The notes under the pieces were generated by a model. The model saw nothing but the letters and a program-made list of their open reading frames with translations. It was not told where the DNA came from and ran no database searches. A stretch of DNA of 53,146 bases from Candidatus Obscuribacter sp. (GTDB lineage Bacteria > Cyanobacteriota > Vampirovibrionia > Obscuribacterales > Obscuribacteraceae), in the NCBI GenBank assembly GCA_021772095.1, contig JADYXR010000177.1, positions 1-53,146 on the forward strand, in the 5' to 3' direction. Of the stretch, positions 1-9,329 are shown piece by piece; positions within the stretch are counted from its first letter, which is position 1, and each line of letters opens with the position of its first letter. A program made the translations under genes and the position numbers.

Positions 1-61
1 AGTAGGAGGCCGCTACAGCCTCCTAAACAGATATCAGAACGTCAAGTGGTAAACTTTTCGA

Positions 62-2806
62 TTGCCGCGGTGGTCAACTTTTAATTTGCCAAACACATGC
101 TCGGCTGGGAATAATGAGCTATGCACTTGTCTAAGAGATTGCTTGTTGGACGAATCCGATAATTATTCCATCTCCAAATCTGCCAAGGATTTTACGGTCG
201 GTTCGATTGTTTTTGGCAAATTTGAAGTGCTCGAGTTTATCGCATCAGGTGGTAAGGGGCGCGTTTATAAGGTGCGCGACGTCGATTTGAACAACGTCGT
301 TGCCCTCAAGGTTCTTATCGTCGATTCGAAGAGCGATAAAGCGCTCGTGCGCTTTCAGAGCGAGGCGAAAACTTCATCACGATTGAATCATCCGAACATC
401 GCGACAATTTATGATTTCGGTTTCGTCGACGGAACACCATATATCTCAATGGAATTTGTCGACGGTGAGACACTGGATACTTTGTGTGCACGAGAGGAGA
501 AAATTACGCTTCAGTATTTTCTCGAGATATTTATTCAGGTGTGCCAAGGTTTGCTGCATGCGCATAATCAGGGTGTCGTGCATCGTGATTTGAAACCCGA
601 TAACATCGTTGTGCGAACAAATACGGACGGCACTATTAGCGCTAAGATTTTAGATTTCGGTTTAGCGAAACGCGTGGATCTTTTAGTCGATGAAGAATCC
701 CGGCAGACACCAACTGGAAACATCGTTGGATCTCCGCTATTCATGAGCCCTGAGCAAGGACGAGGCGCCGAACCAACACGCGAATCGGATTTGTATTCGC
801 TAGGTTGCACGATGTGGTTTTGTCTGACGGGACAAGCACCACTTCGTGGTGATACCGCCATAGATACCATAATTATGCACCAGCAGATTACGCCACCACC
901 ATTAGGTGTCGCCTTCGCTGACCTGAATTTGCCAATCAAACTAACTGATTGCGTTGACCGTTTAATTAACAAAGATCCTGCTGAGCGTCCATCTTTAAAT
1001 GATGTGGTGCTGGCTAATCTACTCATTCTTCAAGATAGTATATACGCTGCACCTAAGGCCGCGGTCGAAATAGGCCTCACCACAGGCGATACCGGTCAGA
1101 ATGATAAACGGAAGCTTTTAGTCATTGTACCTGTTGCCGTCATGGTACTCGGAATTGTCTTGTTTCTCAGTCTTCCAAACTTCAAAACCCTGGATACATC
1201 TGCCGAAATCGAGCCGATTTCCGGATATGAATCCACTTTAGCTCTGCCCAAAAATACGATTGTTGAGAATGAATTTGCCCACGGACAGCAAAAAGAACAA
1301 GGTGAAAAGGATCTGCAGCTTGTAATGAACTGTACCGACAAAAAAGTGAAGGCCCGAAATGACCTTGGTCCAATCGAGTCAATCAACTTTTCCGACAGTC
1401 CTGTTACGGACAAGGTTTTTGAGTATCTACAAAAGGCGACGAACCTTCAAAAGCTGCGGCTCAAAGGCACCGCGGTGACCACCTTGAAAGGAATCAGTCT
1501 TTTACCGCAGGTGAATTTGGTGGATTTGCAAGACACCGAAGTAACGGATTCTTCGATTGATAATATGGCTGGAATGCAAAAATTGACCGAGTTGAGTTTG
1601 GCGCATACACGCGTTACAGATGCGGTTTTTCCTAAGCTCGCAAAACTGTCCGGTTTAATGAGCGTAAACCTGACTGATACCAGGGTTACTTGTGCCGGTT
1701 CCTCAAGTCTAAGTACACTGAAAAATCTTCATTGGGTTCGCCTCGATGGTTGCGATGTCACCATGGATGGTATCAGTGAACTCGCCAGTCAAACCAGGGC
1801 AGGCAGTATCGACATTGAGCCGTCTAAGAGTTTGAGTCTGGCTGAGATCATGCAGCTGAAAAAACAATTTCCATGCGTATCATTTGGTAAGCATGGTGGC
1901 GAGTTGGCGACACTGGCTAAAAATGCGAAAATAGCTCATGAGCAAGGACGGTACCGGGACGCAAAAAATCTGTATGGCACTTGTATTGACCTTCTGCGAA
2001 AGCATCGTGGTAAAGATTATGACGGGTTGGCGCCGACTTACTTTGCGTATGCGGACTCCGCCGAATTTGCTGGTGATCGGAAATCGGCAATGGACGCTTT
2101 GGACAAAGCGGTTAGCCTTGCACGGCGACTGTCAAACAATCGGCTTCTGATCGAAGCATTCGATCAGCAAAGCGGCATTGCGTTACGGTCTGGAGATTTT
2201 AAAGCAGCGGAGCCAATGCTCCTGAAGGCGCATAAGTTGGCTGAAGAAGTTCTTCCGGTCAATAATTTCGAACAGAGGTGCTTTGCCTTTGGAGAAGCTC
2301 TCAAAAATATGAAACATTATGGGCGGGCTCTATCTTATCTACAACAGTGCTTGGAACTTCGGAAAAAATTATTTGGTGCCGAGAGCGAAGAAGTAGGGCG
2401 CGTACTCACTTCCATCGGGGACTGCCAGCGAGGAATCGGTCAATCTCTTCAAGCGTACAATTCCTACAAAAAATCTCTGACAATCCTGGAACGCAAACCT
2501 CTAAAGAAACATGATTCCTTGATGGCCAAGTGTTATGCCTATGGCGGTATCGCGCAGATTGAAAATGAGAACGAGCGTTTCGACCGTGCTATTGCGAATT
2601 CGGATAAAGCTTATAAGTTGCTCGAAGATCCGAGCTTCCCTCCGTCGTTGCGCGGAATAATAATCATGCAGAGAATCACAATATTGACTCGAGCAAAACG
2701 TTCAAATCAATTACCTAAGTTGAAAGCGCAGTACGATGAACTGGCCAGGGTGCACCAGGAGGTCCCGAAGCGCTTGCGATCCCCTATTGCTGGAACCTCG
2801 CGCTAA
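62..2806 (+). CDS. Membrane Ser/Thr protein kinase with LRR and TPR domains
   Basis: Hanks-type kinase followed by sensor-like repeats. The kinase domain (about residues 47-325) has a variant Gly loop (ASGGKGRVY), HRDLKPDN at 174-181, DFG at 198-200 and a SPEQ activation-segment end, so all catalytic residues are present. A single membrane segment follows at about 350-372. Then come four to five leucine-rich repeats (about 433-580, units of the type L..L.L..T.VT) and TPR-like helices (about 617-880). The kinase should be cytosolic and the repeats outside the membrane, suggesting a receptor kinase that senses a protein or peptide; that role is inferred. The start is uncertain: an in-frame stop lies at 50-52 and the first start is TTG at 62. 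The N-terminus is Cys-rich (four Cys within 20 residues), which could be a metal-binding knuckle or artefactual sequence ahead of a later start. It is convergent with gltB. Confidence 0.85.
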   Translation: MPRWSTFNLPNTCSAGNNELCTCLRDCLLDESDNYSISKSAKDFTVGSIVFGKFEVLEFIASGGKGRVYKVRDVDLNNVVALKVLIVDSKSDKALVRFQSEAKTSSRLNHPNIATIYDFGFVDGTPYISMEFVDGETLDTLCAREEKITLQYFLEIFIQVCQGLLHAHNQGVVHRDLKPDNIVVRTNTDGTISAKILDFGLAKRVDLLVDEESRQTPTGNIVGSPLFMSPEQGRGAEPTRESDLYSLGCTMWFCLTGQAPLRGDTAIDTIIMHQQITPPPLGVAFADLNLPIKLTDCVDRLINKDPAERPSLNDVVLANLLILQDSIYAAPKAAVEIGLTTGDTGQNDKRKLLVIVPVAVMVLGIVLFLSLPNFKTLDTSAEIEPISGYESTLALPKNTIVENEFAHGQQKEQGEKDLQLVMNCTDKKVKARNDLGPIESINFSDSPVTDKVFEYLQKATNLQKLRLKGTAVTTLKGISLLPQVNLVDLQDTEVTDSSIDNMAGMQKLTELSLAHTRVTDAVFPKLAKLSGLMSVNLTDTRVTCAGSSSLSTLKNLHWVRLDGCDVTMDGISELASQTRAGSIDIEPSKSLSLAEIMQLKKQFPCVSFGKHGGELATLAKNAKIAHEQGRYRDAKNLYGTCIDLLRKHRGKDYDGLAPTYFAYADSAEFAGDRKSAMDALDKAVSLARRLSNNRLLIEAFDQQSGIALRSGDFKAAEPMLLKAHKLAEEVLPVNNFEQRCFAFGEALKNMKHYGRALSYLQQCLELRKKLFGAESEEVGRVLTSIGDCQRGIGQSLQAYNSYKKSLTILERKPLKKHDSLMAKCYAYGGIAQIENENERFDRAIANSDKAYKLLEDPSFPPSLRGIIIMQRITILTRAKRSNQLPKLKAQYDELARVHQEVPKRLRSPIAGTSR

Positions 2807-2872
2807 TGGCTCCACCAGCCGCGAGTAAGTTTCGATCATCGCGCTGACGAGAACATTACGGATACAGGAAGC

Positions 2873-2897
2873 ATTGATCAGCTCAGTAGTGATCAAT
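2873..2897. repeat. Inverted repeat between convergent genes
   Basis: ATTGATCA and TGATCAAT form an 8-bp perfect stem with a 9-nt loop in the 165-bp gap between the kinase gene and the 3' end of gltB. There is no T-run on either side, so it is at best a weak bidirectional transcription end. No other structure is visible in this gap. Confidence 0.35.
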
Positions 2898-2971
2898 CAA
2901 CAAACAATGAATCGAAGCTCTTGAGCGCTTGATTGCAACCAGCAGTGTGAGGGATTTGAGCGAGAGCCAAT

Positions 2972-5900
2972 CTAAGCGCTGGCGCTATCGCGAACCCAGT
3001 TGTTATCTTCGACCTGGATAAGAAGATCTCGATAAGCATCTTTCGAACCGCCGCAGGCACGTTCGCGTTCTGCTGGTGGCACCACTTGAATAAATTTATC
3101 GCGGTACTGATCCCAGTGGTCGAGAATTCTGCGTGCTTTCGGACTGGACGTCAAACGGAAGTGATCTTCTATTAGTGCCATCAACTTACATTCGTTCTGT
3201 TGGGACAATCGGTAGAGTTCTTTGTCGCAATCGCGATTGACCCTCTCGACAAAAGTGTTGTCTTCATCGAGAATGTACGCGATGCCGCCGGACATGCCGG
3301 CACCAAAGTTGCGACCGGTCGTTCCAAGCACCACGACGGTGCCGCCCGTCATGTATTCGCAGCCGTGATCGCCGACGCCTTCCACAACAGCCTGTGCTCC
3401 GGAATTTCGCACGGCAAATCGTTCGCCTGCTGAGCCGGCGACCAGAAGCTTTCCACCGACGGCACCATAGAGGCAAGTGTTGCCGACCAGCACTGGGGGC
3501 TCTGCTGCGTTGATGTCAATCAAGTTGTTGTCAGGTCTGACCACGACTTCGCCGCCGAACATGCTTTTCGCCACATAGTCATTTGCTTCACCTTTGAGAT
3601 ACATGAGGACATTCTTGGCGTTGAAAGCGGCAAAACTTTGACCCGCAGTTCCTTCGAAATTCAAAACGATTTGTCCGGTAAAACCACTGTCACCGTGTTT
3701 GGTGGCAATCAGTCCACTCAAGCTGGCACCAACGGTTCTATCCATGTTTCGCAAGTGATAGCTTTTGATCACACTGCTTTGATTTTCGACCGCATTGCGA
3801 ATCGACGGATCGTTGATAATCAATTCATTGATACCGCAGCTGGTTGCTCCGGCAATGTTGCCTGAGAGTCGTTCATATACGGTGCTGTTGATAAGCCCAC
3901 CGTATTTAGTACTGCGCACAATACCACCGTGTATAACGCTTGTGTCGATACCAAGACTGAGCAATGCAGGTTTCGCAACGATTTCGCTCAGGTCGAGTGA
4001 AGCGCATTTTGATAGTTTTACATCTTCCCTGCGTGAGAGCAGCTCTGTGCGACCACGAATTTCTGCAAGCGATTTGTACCCGAGACTGGCTAGCAAATAT
4101 CGAACTTCTTCCGCGATAAATTTGAAGAACTCGACTACGGTACCGGGGTTTCCCGGAAAGCGTTCTCTCAACGATTCTTTCTGTGACGCCACGCCAGTCG
4201 GACAGTTGTTTGTGTGGCAAACTCGCGCCATAATGCAGCCTTGCGCTATCAGGGCAATAGTGCCGAAAGCGAATTCATCACCGCCGATGATGGCAGCTTT
4301 CACGACATCAGTTCCAGAACGCAATCCGCCGTCAACTCTGACGGTAATCAAATCACGCAATCTATGTTCGGTGAGAAATCGATTTGTTTCAGCAAGACCA
4401 AGTTCCCACGGCAGCCCGGCATGTTTGATCGAACCTACTGGAGCGGCGCCTGTGCCACCGTCGTGACCGGCAACGTGGACGATGTCGGCTCCGGCTTTAG
4501 CGCATCCCAATGCGATTGGACCGATGCCTTGTTCGGAAACAAGTTTGACGGAAATCTTGGCTGTTTGATTGATCTGGCGCAGGTCGAAAATCAGCTGAGC
4601 AAGATCTTCAATTGAGTAGATATCGTGGTGAGGTGGCGGAGAGATTAAGGTGATCCCCCTTTCGGTTCTGCGCAACCTGGCGATGTAATCGGATACTTTG
4701 TGCGAGGGCAGCTGACCGCCTTCGCCGGGCTTTGCGCCCTGGGCGACTTTGATTTCCAGTTGTTCGGCAGTCGCTAAATATTCCGGTGTCACTCCAAATC
4801 GCGCGGACGCCACCTGGCGAATTTTCGAAGCTGCCGAGTCACCTTTTCGCAAGCCGGTCAAACCAGGGAAATCAGAACTGGTGCCATCGCCGTCGACGTT
4901 AATCGGATGATATCGTTTTGGATCTTCACCACCCTCGCCGGAATTGGAACGTGCTCCCAGTCTGTTCATCGCAATTGCAAGGGCTTCATGAGATTCTTTC
5001 GACAGGGCACCGAGCGACATGCCACCACTGCAAAACTTGGTGACAATCTCCTCGACGGACTCGACTTCCGAGACATCGATGGAACGACGATCCGACTTGA
5101 TCTCGAACAACTCTCGCAGAGACGACGGCGGCTGTTTCGCCACAAGTGAGCTGTACGATTTATATTGTTCGGCGCGCGTTTTATCGTCAGCGTCTGACTC
5201 TTTCAGTGCGACTGCGTTGTGGAGCGCTTTTACAAGTTCATTGTTATTACGATGGTATTCGCCTGTGCGTTTGTGTTTCAAAATTCCCTCGTCGATTAAA
5301 CGAGGTTCGGTTGAATAAGCTTTGTTATGGAAAGCTCGCACTTCTCGTTCCAAATCCGCGAAGGTCAGTCCGCCAATCGGACTGTTGGTGCCTGCGAAGC
5401 AGCGTTCAACTATGTCGTCACCAAGCCCGAGGCATTCGAAAATCTGTGCGCCTACATAGCTGGTTAATTTCGACACGCCCATCTTCGAGATAATCTTCAA
5501 TAGACCTGATTCGAGAACGGCCTTGTAGTTCGTTTGACATTGATAAACGGTCAAGCCGCGAAACTTCTCGTTTGCAATAGCGGACGCGCCTGAATCGCTT
5601 TTGGTATCACTGCTGGAATTACCGTGACCGTGCACCAATTTTTGAACTTTGTCGCCCCAGTACCAGTGCCTGATTACCTCGAAGGCGAGATATGGCACCA
5701 CAGATTGCGCACCATATGCGATTAATGCGGCAAGATGGTGGCTGGTCCAGCACTGAGAGGTTTCAACAACCAGAGAACTCTTGAGGCGCAAACCAGCCTT
5801 GATCAAATGGTGGTGCACAGCTCCGACGGCGGCAAGCATTGGAATCGCTGTCCTGCCCGCATTGGTGTCGCGGTCGCTCAGGAAAATGATCAAACTGCCA

Positions 5901-7822
5901 TTGCGTACGTGCTCTGCGACCTCATCGCAAACGCGGGCAATCGCGTTTTCCAGAGTTTCGTCGTCGTTAAACAGCGTCGCCACTCTCGCCCACTTGTATT
6001 CGTGAGAGAGGCTCTCTAAAAAATGCAATTCGTCGTCATTCAAAATCGGACTTGGCAAAAGGATGGTTTGAGCCAGAATCGGATCGGGATTTAAACTTAA
6101 CGACCGCTTGCCCAGATATGACGTCAGTGACATTACCAGCCGTTCTCTGATCGGATCGATTGGTGGATTTGTTACCTGGGCGAAACGTTGACGGAAATAA
6201 TCAGAGAGTTTTTTCGGACGTTCTGACAGCACCGCCAGAGGTGTATCATCGCCCATGGAAAAGACCGGCTCGCTGTCGTTGATTGCCATGAATGTGACGA
6301 CCGCATCCACGTCTTCGAGTGTGTAGCCGGCTGCGACCTGACGCGCCACCATCTCTTCTTCGTTATATGTCCATTCTTTGCTGAAACCGCAGTCTTTCAG
6401 TACGCGACGTTCTTTTAGCAGCCACTGTCCATAAGGATGTTTTTGGGCAACGCTTTTCTTGAGCTCGATATCGTGACGAATCGAACCCGATGCCAGATCG
6501 ACTGCGATCATTTGACCGGGACCAAGTCGCCCTTTCTTTGCTACTGCCGCGTCGGTACTAATGGCGATACCGGCCTCTGACGCTAAGATCACGCTGCCAT
6601 CTTTATAAATGGTATAGCGAGCCGGGCGCAGACCGTTTCGATCGAGTATTGCACCAAGAGTAGTGGCATCGCAAAAAGCCACCATCGCAGGACCATCCCA
6701 CGGTTCTTGATGTGGTGCGTAGAATTCGTAGAAGTGCTCGATCTCAGGATCTTCAGTCAAATGTGAGTGGTGCTCGTGAGCTTCCGGAACCAGCTTCATG
6801 AATGCCGATTCAATGCTGTCGCCGTCTTTCAACAGTGTTTCCACACAGAAATCTAATACGCTGGAGTCCGATCCGGCATAATCGACCTGGCTGCCTGGAC
6901 ACAATTCATTAGTGGTGTCATCCCATGTTGCTTTCACCTCCAGAGCTGACTGACTCAGACGTGCGTGCAGCCAGTTCAGATTGCCTTTAAGAGTATTGAT
7001 TTCACCGTTGTGGGCGAGCAAACGAAAAGGCTGAGCCAGCGGCCAGCGCGATACTGTATTGGTGCTGAATCTTCTATGGAAAACAGCCCAATTCGACTTG
7101 AAATTCGCATCTTGTAAGTCTGCGTAAAAGCGCGTCAGACCTTCACTTGTCGTCATCGCTTTGTAGACGATTGTTTTTCTACAAAGTGAGGCGATATAAA
7201 AATCGGGTTCGCCGATTTGAAAGCGCATAAACTGACTGATAGCAATTCGGAGATTGGCGTAAGCAATATCGAGTTCTTTCTCAGGCAGATTGCCGTCATG
7301 GGAGACGACTAGATGCTCGATCACCGGGCACGCCTGCAGCGCTACCGGTCCGAGTGTGTTTCTGGCGACAGGCACTATGCGCCAGATCCGGGCGGTGAAG
7401 CCCTGCGACTTGACGAACCTCTCGATCAGGTCGCGATGAAGTGCTATCAGTTGGGTGCTTCTCTTTCTTGCCAGTTGATCGGGGACGAACAGAACCGCAA
7501 CAGCGTCTCTGCTATCAATCGAAATGCCTTCTTTTCGAAAAATTTCCTTTGGTATGGCAGCTAAAATGCCGGCGCCATCGCCAGTAATACCATCCCAGCC
7601 GGTGGCACCGCGGTGCTCCATTTGGGCAAGGGCAGTTAACGCATCATCAATGGTGCTGCGGGTGCGTTCCGGTCTATATATAAACCCCACACCGCAAGCG
7701 TCATGTTCTGCTTCGAAAGCTTTGTTCTTCAAATCCGACACTGATTTCTCCAATCTCCCGGGATCCCCGCCATGCAATGAAAAAATCACACCACCCTGGT
7801 GGTACTGGTGAATTCGTTTCAA
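2972..7822 (-). CDS. gltB: Glutamate synthase large subunit (GOGAT)
   Basis: Full-length glutamate synthase alpha chain (1616 residues; the family is about 1500-1550). It transfers the amide of glutamine to 2-oxoglutarate to give two glutamates. The order is class II glutamine amidotransferase with nucleophile Cys43 (DACGVGF), central domain, FMN-binding synthase domain, and a C-terminal Gly-rich beta-helix (GXGXG). The 3Fe-4S ligands are Cys1196, Cys1202 and Cys1207 in CIMARVCHTNNC. In the family the Cys becomes N-terminal after propeptide removal, so about 42 residues would be cleaved here. The start is uncertain: the longest frame begins at TTG 7822, there is no ATG before Cys43, and GTG or TTG codons at residues 12, 16, 24 and 28 are alternatives. 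No small subunit (gltD) is adjacent, so electrons could come from ferredoxin or from a GltD encoded elsewhere. Confidence 0.96.
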   Translation of the reverse strand: MKRIHQYHQGGVIFSLHGGDPGRLEKSVSDLKNKAFEAEHDACGVGFIYRPERTRSTIDDALTALAQMEHRGATGWDGITGDGAGILAAIPKEIFRKEGISIDSRDAVAVLFVPDQLARKRSTQLIALHRDLIERFVKSQGFTARIWRIVPVARNTLGPVALQACPVIEHLVVSHDGNLPEKELDIAYANLRIAISQFMRFQIGEPDFYIASLCRKTIVYKAMTTSEGLTRFYADLQDANFKSNWAVFHRRFSTNTVSRWPLAQPFRLLAHNGEINTLKGNLNWLHARLSQSALEVKATWDDTTNELCPGSQVDYAGSDSSVLDFCVETLLKDGDSIESAFMKLVPEAHEHHSHLTEDPEIEHFYEFYAPHQEPWDGPAMVAFCDATTLGAILDRNGLRPARYTIYKDGSVILASEAGIAISTDAAVAKKGRLGPGQMIAVDLASGSIRHDIELKKSVAQKHPYGQWLLKERRVLKDCGFSKEWTYNEEEMVARQVAAGYTLEDVDAVVTFMAINDSEPVFSMGDDTPLAVLSERPKKLSDYFRQRFAQVTNPPIDPIRERLVMSLTSYLGKRSLSLNPDPILAQTILLPSPILNDDELHFLESLSHEYKWARVATLFNDDETLENAIARVCDEVAEHVRNGSLIIFLSDRDTNAGRTAIPMLAAVGAVHHHLIKAGLRLKSSLVVETSQCWTSHHLAALIAYGAQSVVPYLAFEVIRHWYWGDKVQKLVHGHGNSSSDTKSDSGASAIANEKFRGLTVYQCQTNYKAVLESGLLKIISKMGVSKLTSYVGAQIFECLGLGDDIVERCFAGTNSPIGGLTFADLEREVRAFHNKAYSTEPRLIDEGILKHKRTGEYHRNNNELVKALHNAVALKESDADDKTRAEQYKSYSSLVAKQPPSSLRELFEIKSDRRSIDVSEVESVEEIVTKFCSGGMSLGALSKESHEALAIAMNRLGARSNSGEGGEDPKRYHPINVDGDGTSSDFPGLTGLRKGDSAASKIRQVASARFGVTPEYLATAEQLEIKVAQGAKPGEGGQLPSHKVSDYIARLRRTERGITLISPPPHHDIYSIEDLAQLIFDLRQINQTAKISVKLVSEQGIGPIALGCAKAGADIVHVAGHDGGTGAAPVGSIKHAGLPWELGLAETNRFLTEHRLRDLITVRVDGGLRSGTDVVKAAIIGGDEFAFGTIALIAQGCIMARVCHTNNCPTGVASQKESLRERFPGNPGTVVEFFKFIAEEVRYLLASLGYKSLAEIRGRTELLSRREDVKLSKCASLDLSEIVAKPALLSLGIDTSVIHGGIVRSTKYGGLINSTVYERLSGNIAGATSCGINELIINDPSIRNAVENQSSVIKSYHLRNMDRTVGASLSGLIATKHGDSGFTGQIVLNFEGTAGQSFAAFNAKNVLMYLKGEANDYVAKSMFGGEVVVRPDNNLIDINAAEPPVLVGNTCLYGAVGGKLLVAGSAGERFAVRNSGAQAVVEGVGDHGCEYMTGGTVVVLGTTGRNFGAGMSGGIAYILDEDNTFVERVNRDCDKELYRLSQQNECKLMALIEDHFRLTSSPKARRILDHWDQYRDKFIQVVPPAERERACGGSKDAYRDLLIQVEDNNWVRDSASA

Positions 7823-8396
7823 TGCAGCCGCCGACCTGGTATCTGAGCGCGGGCTTTGACGCCAAGTCGATATTCGATTATTAGCGCGATTGGAGAATAC
7901 GGCAATAGTTTGTAAACGGACGAAGCCCGATACACAGCGATAGTACGAGTGCTTAAGTAGCTAAGCCGATCTGATGGTTTGGCTGCTCAATGATTGAAAC
8001 CCTTACTTCATGCGCTTCTCGGTCGCATGAATAGGTGGTGATTGTCTAATTTGTCTATGCAATGAACCGAAAACCATGATATTGAATTGTTAACAAATAA
8101 TTGCGATTGTGAATTAGCTCGGGTTCATTTTTGTGTGGGGATATGTTTGATGGATATCCCTGGAGCTCGTCGTGGCGCCTGCGCAGAGCGGAGCCCAATC
8201 AGTTTAGTTCGAGTCGTCGCCGAGTGTTTGACTACGACGGTAGAGGCGCATGAACAGCGAAAACTAGTTGCAGCGACCTGCTCGGGCGAATTCCTAAAAA
8301 TATGTGGACGGTTTTTGGATTTTATATACAAGGATGGGACAATCGGTGACTGATCGTGCCATGGGTGACGATAGGATTGCGATGAAGCGCTAGCGG
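7823..8396. other. Divergent intergenic region, gltB / PPDK regulator
   Basis: 574 bp between divergently transcribed genes, so it must hold both promoters. I found no convincing -35/-10 pair, no NtcA-type GTA-N8-TAC site and no riboswitch-like fold. A possible 88-codon frame at 8087-8353 has no ribosome-binding site or recognisable product and is not called. Confidence 0.5.
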
Positions 8397-9257
8397 GTGG
8401 TCTCGTTGAACGAAACGATAAGAGAAGAGCTGCTCGCAAGGCTGCCTGACGATGGCAGAGACTTGATCATTTTTACGGTTTCTGACTCCAGTGGCGAAAC
8501 TGCTGAGTCCGTTGCCAGAGCCGCATTAGTCCAATTCCAACCAGGTCGCGCTTCGATTTTTCGTTTGCCGCAGGTGAAAAACGTCGAGCAAATTCAGGCG
8601 CTTGTGCGAGAAATTGCATCCGACAAAGCTTTGATTGTTTATACACTTGTGTTGCCGGAGTATCGCGAAGCGATCGAAGCGGAAGCCGCTCGGCATGAAG
8701 TTCCGACTGTTGACCTTTTGGGTCCGCTCATCAATCGCATCGCCAAGTTGACCAGTCAGTCGCCACTTTCTCAGCCCGGTCGTTTGCACTTACTGGACGA
8801 GAGCTACTTCCAACGAATCGAGGCAGTTGAATTTGCGATTCGTTTTGACGACGGTAAAAATCCTGATGGATTGTTGCAAGCCGACGTAATTTTAATAGGC
8901 GTGTCGCGAACCAGTAAGACGCCGAATTGCATGTATCTCGCGCACCACTACGGATTGAAAGCAGCGAACGTTCCAATCGTATACGGTGTTGATTTGCCGC
9001 TCAGTTTGTTTCAAGTCTCTGCTAAAAAAATCATTGGTCTGCATCTCGATCAGTATTTATTGCAAGAGATTCGTGCGACGCGCGCACAAGTGCTCGGCAT
9101 GCCGGGAGACAATGACTATGCTGATGAAGAGCGCATTCAGCAAGAGCTCAAGTACGCCAAAAAAATCTTCAGAGAACTGGGCTGCCACGTCATGGATGTG
9201 TCGGCAAAGGCAGTTGAAGAAACATCATCCGAAATTTATTTGCACATGAGAAAGTAA
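8397..9257 (+). CDS. Pyruvate, phosphate dikinase regulatory protein (bifunctional kinase/phosphorylase)
   Basis: DUF299-family protein of 286 residues, a usual length. Family members phosphorylate the active-site Thr of PPDK with ADP, switching it off, and remove the phosphate with Pi, switching it on. Diagnostic sequence: FTVSDSSGETAE near the N-terminus and the P-loop-like GVSRTSKTP near residue 166, followed by YLAHHYGLKAANVPIV. The substrate gene, ppdK, begins 72 bp downstream on the same strand, which favours the PPDK-type over the PEP-synthase-type regulator. The start is GTG 8397; TTG 8406 is the alternative, and neither has a strong Shine-Dalgarno sequence. Confidence 0.93.
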   Translation: MVSLNETIREELLARLPDDGRDLIIFTVSDSSGETAESVARAALVQFQPGRASIFRLPQVKNVEQIQALVREIASDKALIVYTLVLPEYREAIEAEAARHEVPTVDLLGPLINRIAKLTSQSPLSQPGRLHLLDESYFQRIEAVEFAIRFDDGKNPDGLLQADVILIGVSRTSKTPNCMYLAHHYGLKAANVPIVYGVDLPLSLFQVSAKKIIGLHLDQYLLQEIRATRAQVLGMPGDNDYADEERIQQELKYAKKIFRELGCHVMDVSAKAVEETSSEIYLHMRK

Positions 9258-9329
9258 CAGCGCCTGAGAAAAGCTGATTAAACGATTAGCGCCAACCGAT
9301 TACAACACACACCTGATGGAGATTTAGCA

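Noticed and set aside
3795..4466. 223-codon open frame antisense to gltB
   Set aside because: Covers the conserved 3Fe-4S and FMN region of gltB on the opposite strand; no recognisable protein.
7900..7960. Possible NtcA site (GTA-N8-TA) near gltB
   Set aside because: Only a partial match (ends TAA rather than TAC) and no matching promoter spacing.
8087..8353. 88-codon frame upstream of the PPDK regulator
   Set aside because: No ribosome-binding site, no family, unusual composition; treated as intergenic.
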